53,576 nt of DNA from Rhizobium sp. Root1334. Lineage in GTDB: Bacteria > Pseudomonadota > Alphaproteobacteria > Rhizobiales > Rhizobiaceae. Below are positions 36,138-45,210 of this stretch, in pieces. How positions within the stretch are numbered: the stretch's first letter is position 1; every line of letters begins with the position of its first letter. The stretch covers positions 148,173 to 201,748 of the forward strand of contig NZ_LMEY01000031.1 in assembly GCF_001426665.1 (NCBI RefSeq), read 5' to 3'. Both the position numbers and the translations under genes were made by a program. The notes beneath the pieces were generated by a model. That model saw only the letters and a list, made by a program, of their open reading frames with translations. It had not been told where the DNA came from and searched no databases.

Positions 36138-37233
36138 AGGCGTCTTGCTCCACCGCGGCGACCACCTGTTCGACCTGCCTTGCCGTCATTTCAGGATAGA
36201 TCGGTAATGACAGAACCGTGCGTGCAGCAGCCTCCGAGACCGGGAAGTCACCTTGCCGGTATCCGAGGTCTTCGTGCGCCTTTTGAAGATGAACCGGAAT
36301 GGGATAATGCAGACCGGACTGGATACCCTCGGCTTCCAAAGCGCGATGGAGGCCGTCCCGATCCCGGCAGCGGACGGCATAGATATGATAGACGTGCCGA
36401 CGATACGCCACTTCGACGGGTGTTTCCACGGTGTCCAGATTGGAGAGCATCGAAGAATAGCGTGCGGCATGCGTCCGGCGCGCCGCGGTCCAGGCGTCGA
36501 GATGCCGAAGCTTTACCCGCAGGATCGCACCTTGGATGCCGTCCATGCGGTAGTTGAACCCTTTCACCAGATGGTGATAGCGCCGTTCCTGGCCCCAATC
36601 CCGCAGCATGCGCATGGTCTTGGCGTGGGCATCATTGTTGGTGACAATAATGCCGCCTTCGCCGCAGGCGCCGAGGTTCTTGCCGGGGTAGAAGCTGAAA
36701 CAACCGGAAGCGCCGATACTACCTGCGCGGCGGCCTTTGTATTCCGCACCGTGTGCCTGGCAGGCATCCTCGATAACGGCGATACCGTGGCGGGCGGCAA
36801 TTGCCATGATGGCGTCCATATCGGCCATCTGGCCGTACAGATGAACAGGGACGATTGCCTTTGTGCGCGGCGTGATCGCCGCTTCAAGTTTGGCGGGATC
36901 CATGGTCAGCGTGACAGGTTCGACATCGACGAACACCGGTAATGCGCCGGCATAGCAGATCGCCGATACGGTCGCGACGAAGGTAAATGGAACGGTAATG
37001 ACCTCATCGCCGGGGCCGACATCTGCGGAGAGCAGGGCCAGGTGGAGTGCACTTGTGCCGGTGTTGACGGCTACGGCGTGTTTCGCGTCGCAGTAAGCCG
37101 CGAACTCCTCTTCAAATTGAGCAACCTCCGGACCGAGCACATATTGTGCCGAAGCCAGTACGCCGAGGACCGCAGCGTCGATCTCGTCCTTGATCGAGGC
37201 GTATTGTGCTTTGAGATCAAGGGACGGGATCAT
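36127..37233 (-). CDS. DegT/DnrJ-family sugar aminotransferase 2 (WbpE-like)
   Basis: A PLP-dependent aminotransferase of 368 residues. Family blocks: LGPEVAQFEEEFAAY, NTGTSALHLALL, VIEDACQAHGAEYKG and FSFYPGKNLGACGEGGII with the Schiff-base Lys. The YRMDGIQGAILRVKL segment and LHYPIPVHLQKA near the end are those of the WbpE/WlbC and QdtB 3-aminosugar group. It follows the Gfo/Idh oxidoreductase with a 4-base overlap; oxidoreductase, aminotransferase and acetyltransferase are the WbpB-E-D set of 3-acetamido-sugar synthesis, so a 3-keto substrate is inferred. Confidence 0.9.
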   Translation of the reverse strand: MIPSLDLKAQYASIKDEIDAAVLGVLASAQYVLGPEVAQFEEEFAAYCDAKHAVAVNTGTSALHLALLSADVGPGDEVITVPFTFVATVSAICYAGALPVFVDVEPVTLTMDPAKLEAAITPRTKAIVPVHLYGQMADMDAIMAIAARHGIAVIEDACQAHGAEYKGRRAGSIGASGCFSFYPGKNLGACGEGGIIVTNNDAHAKTMRMLRDWGQERRYHHLVKGFNYRMDGIQGAILRVKLRHLDAWTAARRTHAARYSSMLSNLDTVETPVEVAYRRHVYHIYAVRCRDRDGLHRALEAEGIQSGLHYPIPVHLQKAHEDLGYRQGDFPVSEAAARTVLSLPIYPEMTARQVEQVVAAVEQDAYVS

Positions 37234-38267
37234 GCGATCAGCCTCGCTTGTTCCAGCTCGACCACGCGGCCGCGCTGCGCAAGAGACTGGGTTGCCGCTT
37301 CAAGAATGCGCACGACACGCAGACCGGCATTGCCATCGACGATCGGCTGCAGGTTTTCTTCCACGCAATCGACGAACTGTTTGAGTTCACGGCCCAACGC
37401 CTCGGTCATGTCCAGCTGCGGCGCATACATATCACCTGTGCGATAGCCGACCAGCATCTGGTACACCTTCTCGCCATTGCGCTGCGGGTTGCCATTGAGG
37501 GTAATGCCCTTGTCGTAAATCTTGATCTTCTCGCTGGGCTCGAGGTCGTCGTAGACGATCATCTTGTTGCTACCGCCGATCAGTGTCCGGCGCACCTTGA
37601 CGGGTGCGAGCCAGTTGACGTGGATATGGGCGATCAGCTTGCTTTCGAAAAACAGGTTGAGATAGGCGATATTCTCCGGTTCGCCGGCGACATGGCTCAT
37701 CCCGGTTGCCGAAACGGCGACCGGCTTTTCCTGCAGCACATAGTCCATGATGGAGAGATCGTGGACGGCCAGGTCCCAGATGACACTGACATCGTGCTGA
37801 AACAGGCCGAGATTAACCCGGACCGAGTCATAGTAATACATGTCTCCAAGGCCGTTTTCGACGACTTCGCGCATCTTGCGGACGGCGCCCGTATGAACGA
37901 ACGTATGATCGACGGCGAGGACAAGTCGGCGGCGCGCAGCTTCATCGACCATCCGGCGCGCCTCATCCACCGTCGAGGCCATCGGCTTTTCGACGAAGAC
38001 GTGCTTGCCCGCCATCATTGCTTTCATGGCAAGCTTGAAATGCGTCGAAACCGGCGTGGCGATAGCGATCGCATGGACGCGGGGATCGCGCAGAACCTCT
38101 TCGAAGTCGCTGGTGATTTCCACGGCCGGATAGCGCGCCTTAACGGTCGTCAGCCGCTCCGGCATAAGATCACAAACATACAGAAGGCGCGCATTGGGTA
38201 CCTCCGCTATGTTTCTGACAAGATTGGGGCCCCAATAGCCGTAGCCGATCACCGCTATGCCGATCAT
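37230..38267 (-). CDS. Gfo/Idh/MocA-family sugar oxidoreductase (WbpB-like)
   Basis: An NAD-dependent oxidoreductase of 345 residues. The Rossmann motif VIGYGYWGPNLVRN is at the N-terminus, and the family lysine lies in HVFVEKPMAS near residue 95. The C-terminal alpha/beta domain follows. In the WbpB/WlbA group this enzyme oxidises C3 of UDP-GlcNAcA so that the aminotransferase (36127) and acetyltransferase (38267) can act. It overlaps both neighbours by 1-4 bases. The UDP-GlcNAc 6-dehydrogenase that would supply the substrate is not in the window. Confidence 0.9.
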   Translation of the reverse strand: MIGIAVIGYGYWGPNLVRNIAEVPNARLLYVCDLMPERLTTVKARYPAVEITSDFEEVLRDPRVHAIAIATPVSTHFKLAMKAMMAGKHVFVEKPMASTVDEARRMVDEAARRRLVLAVDHTFVHTGAVRKMREVVENGLGDMYYYDSVRVNLGLFQHDVSVIWDLAVHDLSIMDYVLQEKPVAVSATGMSHVAGEPENIAYLNLFFESKLIAHIHVNWLAPVKVRRTLIGGSNKMIVYDDLEPSEKIKIYDKGITLNGNPQRNGEKVYQMLVGYRTGDMYAPQLDMTEALGRELKQFVDCVEENLQPIVDGNAGLRVVRILEAATQSLAQRGRVVELEQARLIA

Positions 38268-38770
38268 TATACTCTCCTGGATAAAGGGATTTTGGCCGGT
38301 GCGCCCTGGACGCGACCGATAACGTTTGCTGGAACACCTGCGACGATGGCCCAGTCTGGAACATCTTTTGTCACCACGGCGCCCGCGCCGATGACCGCAC
38401 CGATGCCGATCGTCACCCCCGGCAGGATTGTCGCATTGCTGCCAATCGCCGCCTTACTTTTGACCAGTGTGGGAACAACTTCCCATTCGCCGTCAGTCAC
38501 CAGCTCGCCATCGGAATTGACGGCACGCGGGTAGAGATCGTTGGTGAACATGACACCATGGCCGATAAAGACGCCGTCTTCGATCTGCACACCTTCGCAG
38601 ATGAAGGAGTGGCTGGAGATTTTGCAATTCCGGCCGATGACGGCGTTTTTTTGGATTTCGACGAATGTACCGATGCGCGAGCCTGCCCCCACTTTGCATC
38701 CGTACAGATTGACCAGATCAGGGTGGTGAACAATCACCCCTTCATCCAAAATGACACTCGATGCGATCAT
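38267..38770 (-). CDS. Hexapeptide-repeat acetyltransferase 2 (WbpD-like)
   Basis: A 167-residue left-handed beta-helix acetyltransferase. Hexapeptide repeats extend from about 15 to 160 (VGAGSRIGTFVEIQKNAVIG, EDGVFIGHGVMFTND, ATILPGVTIGIGAVIGAGAV), ending AIVAGVPANVIG. The HGVMFTNDLYPRAV loop is characteristic of the WbpD/WlbB and QdtC enzymes that acetylate a 3-amino-sugar nucleotide. Start at ATG 38770; a frame open to 38794 adds 8 residues without match. First gene of the leftward amino-sugar operon. Confidence 0.88.
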   Translation of the reverse strand: MIASSVILDEGVIVHHPDLVNLYGCKVGAGSRIGTFVEIQKNAVIGRNCKISSHSFICEGVQIEDGVFIGHGVMFTNDLYPRAVNSDGELVTDGEWEVVPTLVKSKAAIGSNATILPGVTIGIGAVIGAGAVVTKDVPDWAIVAGVPANVIGRVQGAPAKIPLSRRV

Positions 38771-39259
38771 GCCGCGAAGACCCCAAGCCGCCAACTATGC
38801 TGAATTCAAACGCGTTGGATGCGGCGGTTTCTGCCGCTAAACCATCGGTTATTGCCCCGTTGCTTTTGAATTCTTCCGCATTCAGAAGAGTTCCTTTCGA
38901 CCGGAGAGTAAAGGGAACAAAATGCGGTAATCCGCACTTCGAAAGGCGTAGCCGGGCAGGGGGTGTTGATGCTTCCTGTTGCGGGGATTGCACCTATCGG
39001 CTCCAGCCATGGATGCTTCCATCAAAAGGGGGCTTGCAGGGCATCCCTCCCGTGCACCTATGGCAAGCTGAGTGTGTTAGCCTGGCCTGCATTCTGGGCA
39101 AAGGCGTTCGGCTTGATGGACCAGAGGTAAGAGCAAGCGATGCGCCCGGTGCCGCGATATATCAGGGCGCCTTACTTTGCTTGAAACGTGCCATTGCGTT
39201 GCGGGTTTTTGGCATGGACGGAGAGCGTCCGGTCAACACAGCCTGAGCCAAGTTTTGGA
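38771..39259. other. Intergenic region upstream of the amino-sugar operon
   Basis: About 490 bases holding the promoter of the leftward amino-sugar operon and the end of the GT2 gene transcript. A 161-codon frame is open on the plus strand (38761-39246) but has no family resemblance and begins within the neighbour; I do not call it. Confidence 0.45.
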
Positions 39260-40168
39260 CTATGCGATGGGTCGTTGAGGCCGCCGTTTGAACAATTTTC
39301 CAACCGCGATAGTGCCGATCAGGTGCATATGGCGGGGATAGTCTCCGAGCGCGGCAGTCAGAAATTTCACGGCGCTCCGCGTTTTTCCCGCGGTATAAAA
39401 ATAGCGGGCGACATCGATCAGCATCAAGGATCTTTGTTCCTTGCGCCCGCACAGCACCTGCCTGTTCTTCTTCAGGATGCGGAGCAAACCGATGATTTCC
39501 CGGCGGCGATTTATCGAAATGCTGTCGTGCGAAATGAACCCGAGCACGACCGGTTCTATGTCTTCATAGATTGACGTGTGCTGGGCCAGCCTGATGGCAA
39601 AGTCCCAATCTTCATTGGCCCGGGCGCAGACATCGAACCATTCCGCATCCGGAAAGCAGTCCTTCCGAAACAGAGCATTTTGCAAGCTGATCCGATTTTG
39701 TGTGAGGAGGCGTCCGAGTTGGTCGTCGTCAAGCGACAGGCGCCCTTCGGGAGGAGGGTCGTAAGCCACCCGGCCGGATCCGTAATTTCGCTGATTGTCG
39801 CGCCCATAGACAATTTTCGCGCCGATAACGACACCGACGTGGCCGGGAATCTTGGAAAACAGCGCGAACTGCTTCTGCAATTTGCCGGGTAACCATAGGT
39901 CGTCGCTGTCCTGGAACGCGATATATTCGCCTTTTGCGTGACAAAGTCCGGTGTTTCGTGCAGCGGCGGCACCGCCGTTTCGAGCGCGTCTTACATAGCG
40001 TATACGGTGATCGCTGAAGCTGCGCACGACACTTTCGACGTCCTCCGTCGATGCATCGTCGACGACAATCAGCTCCAAATCCTGATGGGATTGGGTGATG
40101 ACGCTGTTGATCGCTGCAGCGAGGCAGTTGCTCCTGTTATACGTGGGCAGAATAACCGATATCGTCAT
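39260..40168 (-). CDS. Glycosyltransferase family 2, repeat-unit assembly
   Basis: A 302-residue inverting GT-A glycosyltransferase at the cytoplasmic face of the membrane. The N-terminus has VILPTYNRSNCLAAAINSVI, then LIVVDDASTED, and the metal-binding motif IAFQDSDDLW near residue 85. A C-terminal basic end follows without clear membrane helices. ATG at 40168 is used; a TTG one codon upstream is possible. It is divergent from the polymerase gene. It should add one sugar to the lipid-linked repeat unit; donor and acceptor cannot be told. Confidence 0.9.
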   Translation of the reverse strand: MTISVILPTYNRSNCLAAAINSVITQSHQDLELIVVDDASTEDVESVVRSFSDHRIRYVRRARNGGAAAARNTGLCHAKGEYIAFQDSDDLWLPGKLQKQFALFSKIPGHVGVVIGAKIVYGRDNQRNYGSGRVAYDPPPEGRLSLDDDQLGRLLTQNRISLQNALFRKDCFPDAEWFDVCARANEDWDFAIRLAQHTSIYEDIEPVVLGFISHDSISINRRREIIGLLRILKKNRQVLCGRKEQRSLMLIDVARYFYTAGKTRSAVKFLTAALGDYPRHMHLIGTIAVGKLFKRRPQRPIA

Positions 40169-40726
40169 CAACTAATTTCCACATATTCAAACGACAGAGG
40201 CATCGTAGAGGCATCGTAAATGTGTTGCGTCAGCACGCTTGGCCTCGAGGCGACCTCTATGCAATGACCGCGGTTCAAGTCCCATGACGAGCGCGACCCA
40301 GCTGTTCCGGCGTAAGGGACCGCCCTGACCAGCGCAATCTAGCTTTATTCATAAGCAGGTCGCCAAGAGGGGAGGCGACGGGATGCAGCGTGGCCGACGC
40401 TCCGTCATTTGGGGGAGCCTGCGATCGCCCGATAGGTGATTTTCAGCTGTCGACTGAAACGGCAGGCCGCATAAGAGGTAGCTGTTTCGGCAAAAACCCC
40501 GCCCCCTCTCGACCAAAATCCAGGTTCTTATCGCGCAAGGACTTTGACAGACTGCAACCTCATTCAAACGGGTTCCGGCGTCACGGAGTGAAGTTGTGTT
40601 TAATCTCCTGCAGATTGCAGTTTCCAGCACGGCGTGCCGCGCCTCCAAGGTAAGCCGGAAATCCGGCCATGGCTTGAGGCAACCGTCTCGGCTTGGGTTT
40701 ACCCTTTCAAATCGGGTTCCTCAGTA
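40169..40726. other. Divergent intergenic region, glycosyltransferase / polymerase
   Basis: About 560 bases without a gene, holding the promoters of the leftward glycosyltransferase and the rightward polymerase operon. A perfect tandem repeat of the 11-mer GAGGCATCGTA lies at 40197-40218, close to the glycosyltransferase start. Confidence 0.5.
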
Positions 40727-42142
40727 ATGCACACGAAGCGTGTCGCAAGACGGCGGGCGGAGTTTCCCGAGCAGCCACGGCAGCCTGGCTCCGACGCTCG
40801 GCCTGTCTCTGCGCGCAGCGCGGATCGTGCGGTCGTTGTTCGCGCGCTTGCAGGGTCTGAGAGAATTGCCGAGTCAGCGAGCCAAAATGCCTTGTCTTGG
40901 CCGGCCGTTCTATTTTTGGTCAGCTTGATCATTCCCTGGATCATCGAGCTCGGCTCGTTGCGCCTGTCAGTTTCCCGCCTCATCCTGATTGCTGCGATCA
41001 TCCCGTGTCTGGTCATGTGGATGAACGGTAAGGCCGGGCGGATCAGGGCGCCTGATATTCTGGTGATTTTGTTCTGCCTCTGGTGCTCGCTCAGTCTTGC
41101 CGCAGTCCATGACCTTGCCACTTCAGTCCAGTCTGGCGGGATGATGGCGATTGAAACGATGGGAGCTTATTTTCTTGCTCGCGTGTGTGTTAGAAACGAG
41201 AGGCAGTTTTACGGAATGGTTAAGGCCATCTTCTTGTTAATATTGCTTCTTCTCCCCTTTTCAATCTATGAATCGGTAACAGGTTCGAATATAGCGCTCA
41301 ATTCGTTTAGGGCTGTTTTACCCACTCAGATCGATTATGCGATGGCGCCGCGATGGGGCCTGCGCCGTGTGCAGTCGGTCTTCGATCATCCGATTTTATA
41401 CGGGGTATTCTGCACATTCGTTTTTGCCCTCGTGCACAAGGTTTTGGGGCGGAACCTTTCACTGATACGGCGATGGGGTCGATCGGCGTTGGTGTTCGTG
41501 GCCACTCTTTTGTCGATGTCGTCCGGCCCATTGAGCGCACTGGTGATGCAGGCCCTTTTGATGTCCTGGGGATGGATTCTGCGGGACTTCCGTTATCGAT
41601 GGCATGTTCTCGCGGGGGGCTTTGCTGCGCTTTACCTGGGGATCTCCCTGCTCTCAAACCAATCCTTTTTTGAGTTTTACGTTCACTATTTTGCCTTCAG
41701 CCAAGATACGGGATGGGATCGTATTCGCATCTGGCACTACGGATGGCTTTCGATCTTTAATCATCCAATATTCGGCATAGGCTTTCACGAGTACCAGCGG
41801 CCGGAATGGATGGAGCCAAGCATCGATATGTTCTGGCTGATCAATTTCGTGCGCTTCGGATATCCCGGTGGCATCCTGATGTTCCTGGCTTTCGCATGGG
41901 TCTTTTTCAGCACTGCCTTAAAAGAAGGGCTGACCGCGCAGCAAAATGACTACCGGACGGCTTACCTGATTTCCATGATTGGCATCTTTACGGTGGGGTG
42001 GACGGTCCATTTCTGGAACGCCCCCTATCTGCTGATCATGTTTTATCTGGGAAGCGCATCCTGGATGCAGGATATTAGAGGCGGCGAAGGCCAGCGCATA
42101 CAAGCCGGCTCAAAGCGTACGGGCCGAATGCGAACACCGTGA
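40727..42142 (+). CDS. ExoQ/Wzy-type polysaccharide polymerase
   Basis: An inner-membrane protein of 471 residues with an N-terminal Arg-rich cytoplasmic stretch of about 55 residues and about 10-12 hydrophobic helices. The large periplasmic loop after helix 7 or 8 contains GWDRIRIWHYGWLSIFNHPI followed by FGIGFHEY, the Wzy_C/O-antigen ligase signature. By layout it corresponds to ExoQ in rhizobial succinoglycan clusters. ATG at 40727 is the first plausible start; the ribosome site is weak, and a frame open to 40634 exists. Its stop overlaps the ATG of the beta-helix gene (TGATG), so they are coupled. Confidence 0.82.
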   Translation: MHTKRVARRRAEFPEQPRQPGSDARPVSARSADRAVVVRALAGSERIAESASQNALSWPAVLFLVSLIIPWIIELGSLRLSVSRLILIAAIIPCLVMWMNGKAGRIRAPDILVILFCLWCSLSLAAVHDLATSVQSGGMMAIETMGAYFLARVCVRNERQFYGMVKAIFLLILLLLPFSIYESVTGSNIALNSFRAVLPTQIDYAMAPRWGLRRVQSVFDHPILYGVFCTFVFALVHKVLGRNLSLIRRWGRSALVFVATLLSMSSGPLSALVMQALLMSWGWILRDFRYRWHVLAGGFAALYLGISLLSNQSFFEFYVHYFAFSQDTGWDRIRIWHYGWLSIFNHPIFGIGFHEYQRPEWMEPSIDMFWLINFVRFGYPGGILMFLAFAWVFFSTALKEGLTAQQNDYRTAYLISMIGIFTVGWTVHFWNAPYLLIMFYLGSASWMQDIRGGEGQRIQAGSKRTGRMRTP

Positions 42143-43005
42143 TGAGATTTTGGATCAAACCTCGGTGGCATGCAATTTCCTGGTTGCTCGCGGCGGCTGT
42201 GGTACAGAGCGCGCCTTCAGCGTCGAGTCAGCCAGCGATCCTGACACAGCCATCTGCTGTTGCGATGACGAAGGACGCTTACCCTGATGAAACGAATACT
42301 GGTATCCCTGCCAACACCCCCCTCAATAGAGCGGCCACTTTAACTCTGAACGTCCCCGGAGTGACAGTCAGTGGCCTGGATTTTGCCGGAACTGTCTCGA
42401 TAACCGCACCGAACGTCACCCTTCGCAATTGCAGGATAAGGGCAAACGGCTGGGCTGTGCTGGACATCCGTGCAGATGGCGTGACCGTTGAGAATTGCGA
42501 GATCGATGGTCAAGCCGCGCCTGGTATCCGGGGTATCAGCATTTCCGGCAGTAACGTCACGATACGCCACTGCAACATCCATCATACGGAAGACGGCATA
42601 TACCTCACAGGCTCATCAAAAATAGGTATCGAAAACAACTATATCCATGACCTGCAATCCCAGTGGGACGGTCCTCATTTTGATGGAATTGCCACGGATG
42701 GCGGGATCGCTGATGTTCTCATCCAGGGGAATACCATCGTCAATCCGCACCCGCAGACGTCGGCGATCATGCTTAGCAATTATTTCGGGCCGATCGCGCG
42801 CGTGCGCGTTGAAGGAAATCGCCTCGTCGGCGGCGGATATACGGTCTATTCGGACGGTCAATTCGGCGGAGGCGAAATACGAAATGTCTTATTCGTCAAT
42901 AACAGAATGGGAAAAGGTTATTATGGGTACGCATCTATGCACAATAATTCTCCGGATTGGTCCGGAAATTTTGACGATAAACTTGGAACAATATTGAACC
43001 AATAA
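42142..43005 (+). CDS. Secreted right-handed beta-helix protein
   Basis: A 287-residue protein with a Sec signal peptide (MRFWIKPRWHAISWLLAAAV, cleavage probably after SAPSASS). From about residue 70 onward it has a series of parallel beta-helix repeats (TVSITAPNVTLRNCRIRANG, GVTVENCEIDG, SNVTIRHCNIHHTEDGIYLT). Such folds occur in polysaccharide lyases, epimerases and hydrolases; I cannot name catalytic residues. Position between the polymerase (overlap of the stop and start) and a methyltransferase suggests it trims or modifies the exopolysaccharide in the periplasm. GTG at 42139 would be one codon earlier. Confidence 0.83.
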   Translation: MRFWIKPRWHAISWLLAAAVVQSAPSASSQPAILTQPSAVAMTKDAYPDETNTGIPANTPLNRAATLTLNVPGVTVSGLDFAGTVSITAPNVTLRNCRIRANGWAVLDIRADGVTVENCEIDGQAAPGIRGISISGSNVTIRHCNIHHTEDGIYLTGSSKIGIENNYIHDLQSQWDGPHFDGIATDGGIADVLIQGNTIVNPHPQTSAIMLSNYFGPIARVRVEGNRLVGGGYTVYSDGQFGGGEIRNVLFVNNRMGKGYYGYASMHNNSPDWSGNFDDKLGTILNQ

Positions 43006-43035
43006 CAATTGGCACGCATTGGGGGCCCAGACGAC

Positions 43036-43680
43036 ATGAAGGACCTAACGATTAGCCGCTTCAGAACTGCTCGCGGGCGCATTCTAAGACGTCAGATCGA
43101 GAGACTTGCCGATCACCTGGGGAGGCCTGTCGCCATTCTGGACGTTGGCGGGCGGCCGGACTATTGGGAAAACGTTGGACATGAGCGTATTAGCGAAATC
43201 CGGCTTTTGAACATAGATGAGAACGAGATCGACCGGCACGGATTGTCGAATCTCTTTACCAGTGAGATCGGCGATGCCCGTGACTTGAAAGGGTATGCCG
43301 ATAAGTCGGTTGACCTGGTTCATTCCAACTCGGTGATCGAGCATGTCGGTGCGTGGCCCGACATGAGCGCGATGGCATCGGAAATGCAACGTGTAGGGCT
43401 TTCCGGATGGATACAGACGCCAGCCTGGGAGTTTCCCATCGAGCCGCATTTCCGGCTTCCTTTCCTGCACTGGTTTGCTCCACCCATCCGCCGTGCCGCT
43501 CTTAAATTGTCGAGGGACTATGGCGCTTCGGACATCGCCGTGCGGCGTTACCACACGGATCGGATTAACCTCCTGTCCTACAGCGAAGTCAGAGCCCTGT
43601 TTCCCAAGGGCGATATATATGTCGAGAGATTTATCTTCTCGAAAAGCTATTCCGCTCGATGGGGACCGGTGGGCGAATGA
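43036..43680 (+). CDS. Class I SAM-dependent methyltransferase
   Basis: A 214-residue methyltransferase. The SAM-binding motif I is AILDVGGRPDYW and the acidic position II follows in LLNIDENEID; VDLVHSNSVIEHVGAW is the motif IV/post region. ATG at 43036 is preferred to TTG at 43009. It begins 30 bases after the beta-helix gene and is probably in the same transcript. Likely role: methylation of a sugar of the repeat unit or of the chain end, as in capping of O-polysaccharides; a small-molecule role is not excluded. Confidence 0.82.
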   Translation: MKDLTISRFRTARGRILRRQIERLADHLGRPVAILDVGGRPDYWENVGHERISEIRLLNIDENEIDRHGLSNLFTSEIGDARDLKGYADKSVDLVHSNSVIEHVGAWPDMSAMASEMQRVGLSGWIQTPAWEFPIEPHFRLPFLHWFAPPIRRAALKLSRDYGASDIAVRRYHTDRINLLSYSEVRALFPKGDIYVERFIFSKSYSARWGPVGE

Positions 43681-44301
43681 AGGCGCCGTTCTCACGCGCA
43701 GGAGTATAGGCTGTCGGGTCGCCACGTTTACCGTGGCGATGAAGGGCAAGTTGTCGGGCTGGCGCGGTGGACGATTTTGCAAGCGTAGCGCCGTCAGCTG
43801 GTGCGCTTAATTGTCCACGGAAAAGGCAAACCCGGAACCTGATTTGAATCTGCTGGGCGCATCTCCTGAAACAGTAATAATACAAATTTAATATTTAAAA
43901 TACTTCAGCGTTATTCGCATCATTGTGATTTCATTGAATATGCTGGGTCTCTCCAGTCTCGGCGAGTTTGCAAAATCCCCCCTTCAGTCTTTGGCCGGCG
44001 AGCTTGTGCTGGCAAAACCCGTAGAAAGGTATTGGCCATTTTCGCGAACGGCCCCCTTCTTCATTCCTTCTGGAATGGATTCCTTTCTGCCAGGGAAAAC
44101 AAATAATTTAAGGAATCATTCAAATACTAGGCAACGCCGGTAATTTGTGTAATATAAGGAACTGCGAATAGATATTTTGATTTTTTAGAAATGTATCACA
44201 GGTTGAAGTCATAGTAAGAATCTGGGGCTGGCGCGTGCGTTTTTTAACGACCTTGGCAAAAGACAAGGGCTGTTGCATGTGCGTTTTGGGAGTAAATACG
44301 T
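43681..44301. other. A/T-rich intergenic region upstream of LuxR-type gene
   Basis: About 620 bases. The second half (43.86-44.28 kb) is strongly A/T-rich relative to the rest. No gene is recognised. It should hold the promoter of the regulator at 44302, whose ATG has GGGAG upstream. It could also be a site for silencing or a former insertion. Confidence 0.5.
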
Positions 44302-45114
44302 ATGAGCTCACTATTAATGACAAATGGCAAGGACATATCGAGTAACCTTTTTCATTCTCTAGCAGTTGATCCTCCTCATACTGAAAATGATAAAAAAACC
44401 GGTGAGTTGCCACGGGGCCGCTCGCTTTTAATTATTGACGATCGCGCACTTGACCGGCAATGCCTTGCTTACTGCATCTCTGCCCATAAGATGGATATGG
44501 ATGTTCTCGCTTTCGGTTCGGTGAACGAATGGGAGCGCAAGCGGCATGACTACCCGCCACTGGCTGCCGTCCTGCTGAATGTAGGCGGGAAAAAAATTGG
44601 TGATACTGGGGTGTCCGAGGAAATCACCAGGCTGTCTTCAGCCTTTGAAGCGCCCATCATTGTTCTCGCTGATGCTGATGACCTCCCGCAAATAATGAAG
44701 GCGTTGGAATGCGGAGCAAAGGGTTATATTCCATCTTCCGTCAGTATCGACGTCTGTATTGAAGCGATCGCTCTTTCAATGGCAGGCGGTATCTTCGTGC
44801 CGGCCAGCAGCGTATTTGCAATGCGACAGGCAATTGAGACCGGAAGTCCGGCTGCGCGTCCGTTGACAGGCATGTTCACGGAACGGCAGGCCGAAGTCGT
44901 TGAGGCACTACGGCGTGGCAAGGCCAACAAGATCATCGCCTACGAACTCAATTTGCGGGAAAGCACCGTCAAGGTGCACATCCGCAACATCATGAAGAAG
45001 GTCAAGGCGACCAACAGGACCGAAGTCGCTTACAAGATCAAAGATCTCTTCCCGCTTTCTTCTGTTTCCGCCAACGAAGGACGGAATGAGACGATGAAGG
45101 GAAGTGAGCACTAA
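44302..45114 (+). CDS. LuxR-type regulator with a receiver lacking the phospho-acceptor Asp
   Basis: A 270-residue protein: a 40-residue leader, a receiver-like domain (about 40-160) and a LuxR helix-turn-helix (about 190-250; FTERQAEVVEALRRGKANKI then STVKVHIRNIMKKVKATNRT). The acidic pair is present (LLIIDDRAL, 46-47), but the phospho-acceptor is Asn (VLLNVGG, Asn93), so it probably works without phosphorylation or by a different signal. Its ATG is preceded by GGGAG. It is the last gene before a strong terminator, convergent with the exoY-like gene. With the regulator at 25610 it brackets the polysaccharide genes. Confidence 0.85.
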   Translation: MSSLLMTNGKDISSNLFHSLAVDPPHTENDKKTGELPRGRSLLIIDDRALDRQCLAYCISAHKMDMDVLAFGSVNEWERKRHDYPPLAAVLLNVGGKKIGDTGVSEEITRLSSAFEAPIIVLADADDLPQIMKALECGAKGYIPSSVSIDVCIEAIALSMAGGIFVPASSVFAMRQAIETGSPAARPLTGMFTERQAEVVEALRRGKANKIIAYELNLRESTVKVHIRNIMKKVKATNRTEVAYKIKDLFPLSSVSANEGRNETMKGSEH

Positions 45115-45210
45115 CATCCAAAAATTCTGATCCCGGCTGGTCTTCATGTATGTTGGGAAGAAGATCATTTGGATTTGGTCCGTTCGTTAAATAATCAGTG
45201 TCAAATAATC

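Noticed and set aside
37248..38534. 428-codon frame on the plus strand opposite the oxidoreductase
   Set aside because: Antisense shadow; the minus strand has the Rossmann motif and operon overlaps.
38761..39246. 161-codon plus-strand frame upstream of the amino-sugar operon
   Set aside because: No motif, begins within the neighbour, and lies in a region expected to be promoter sequence.
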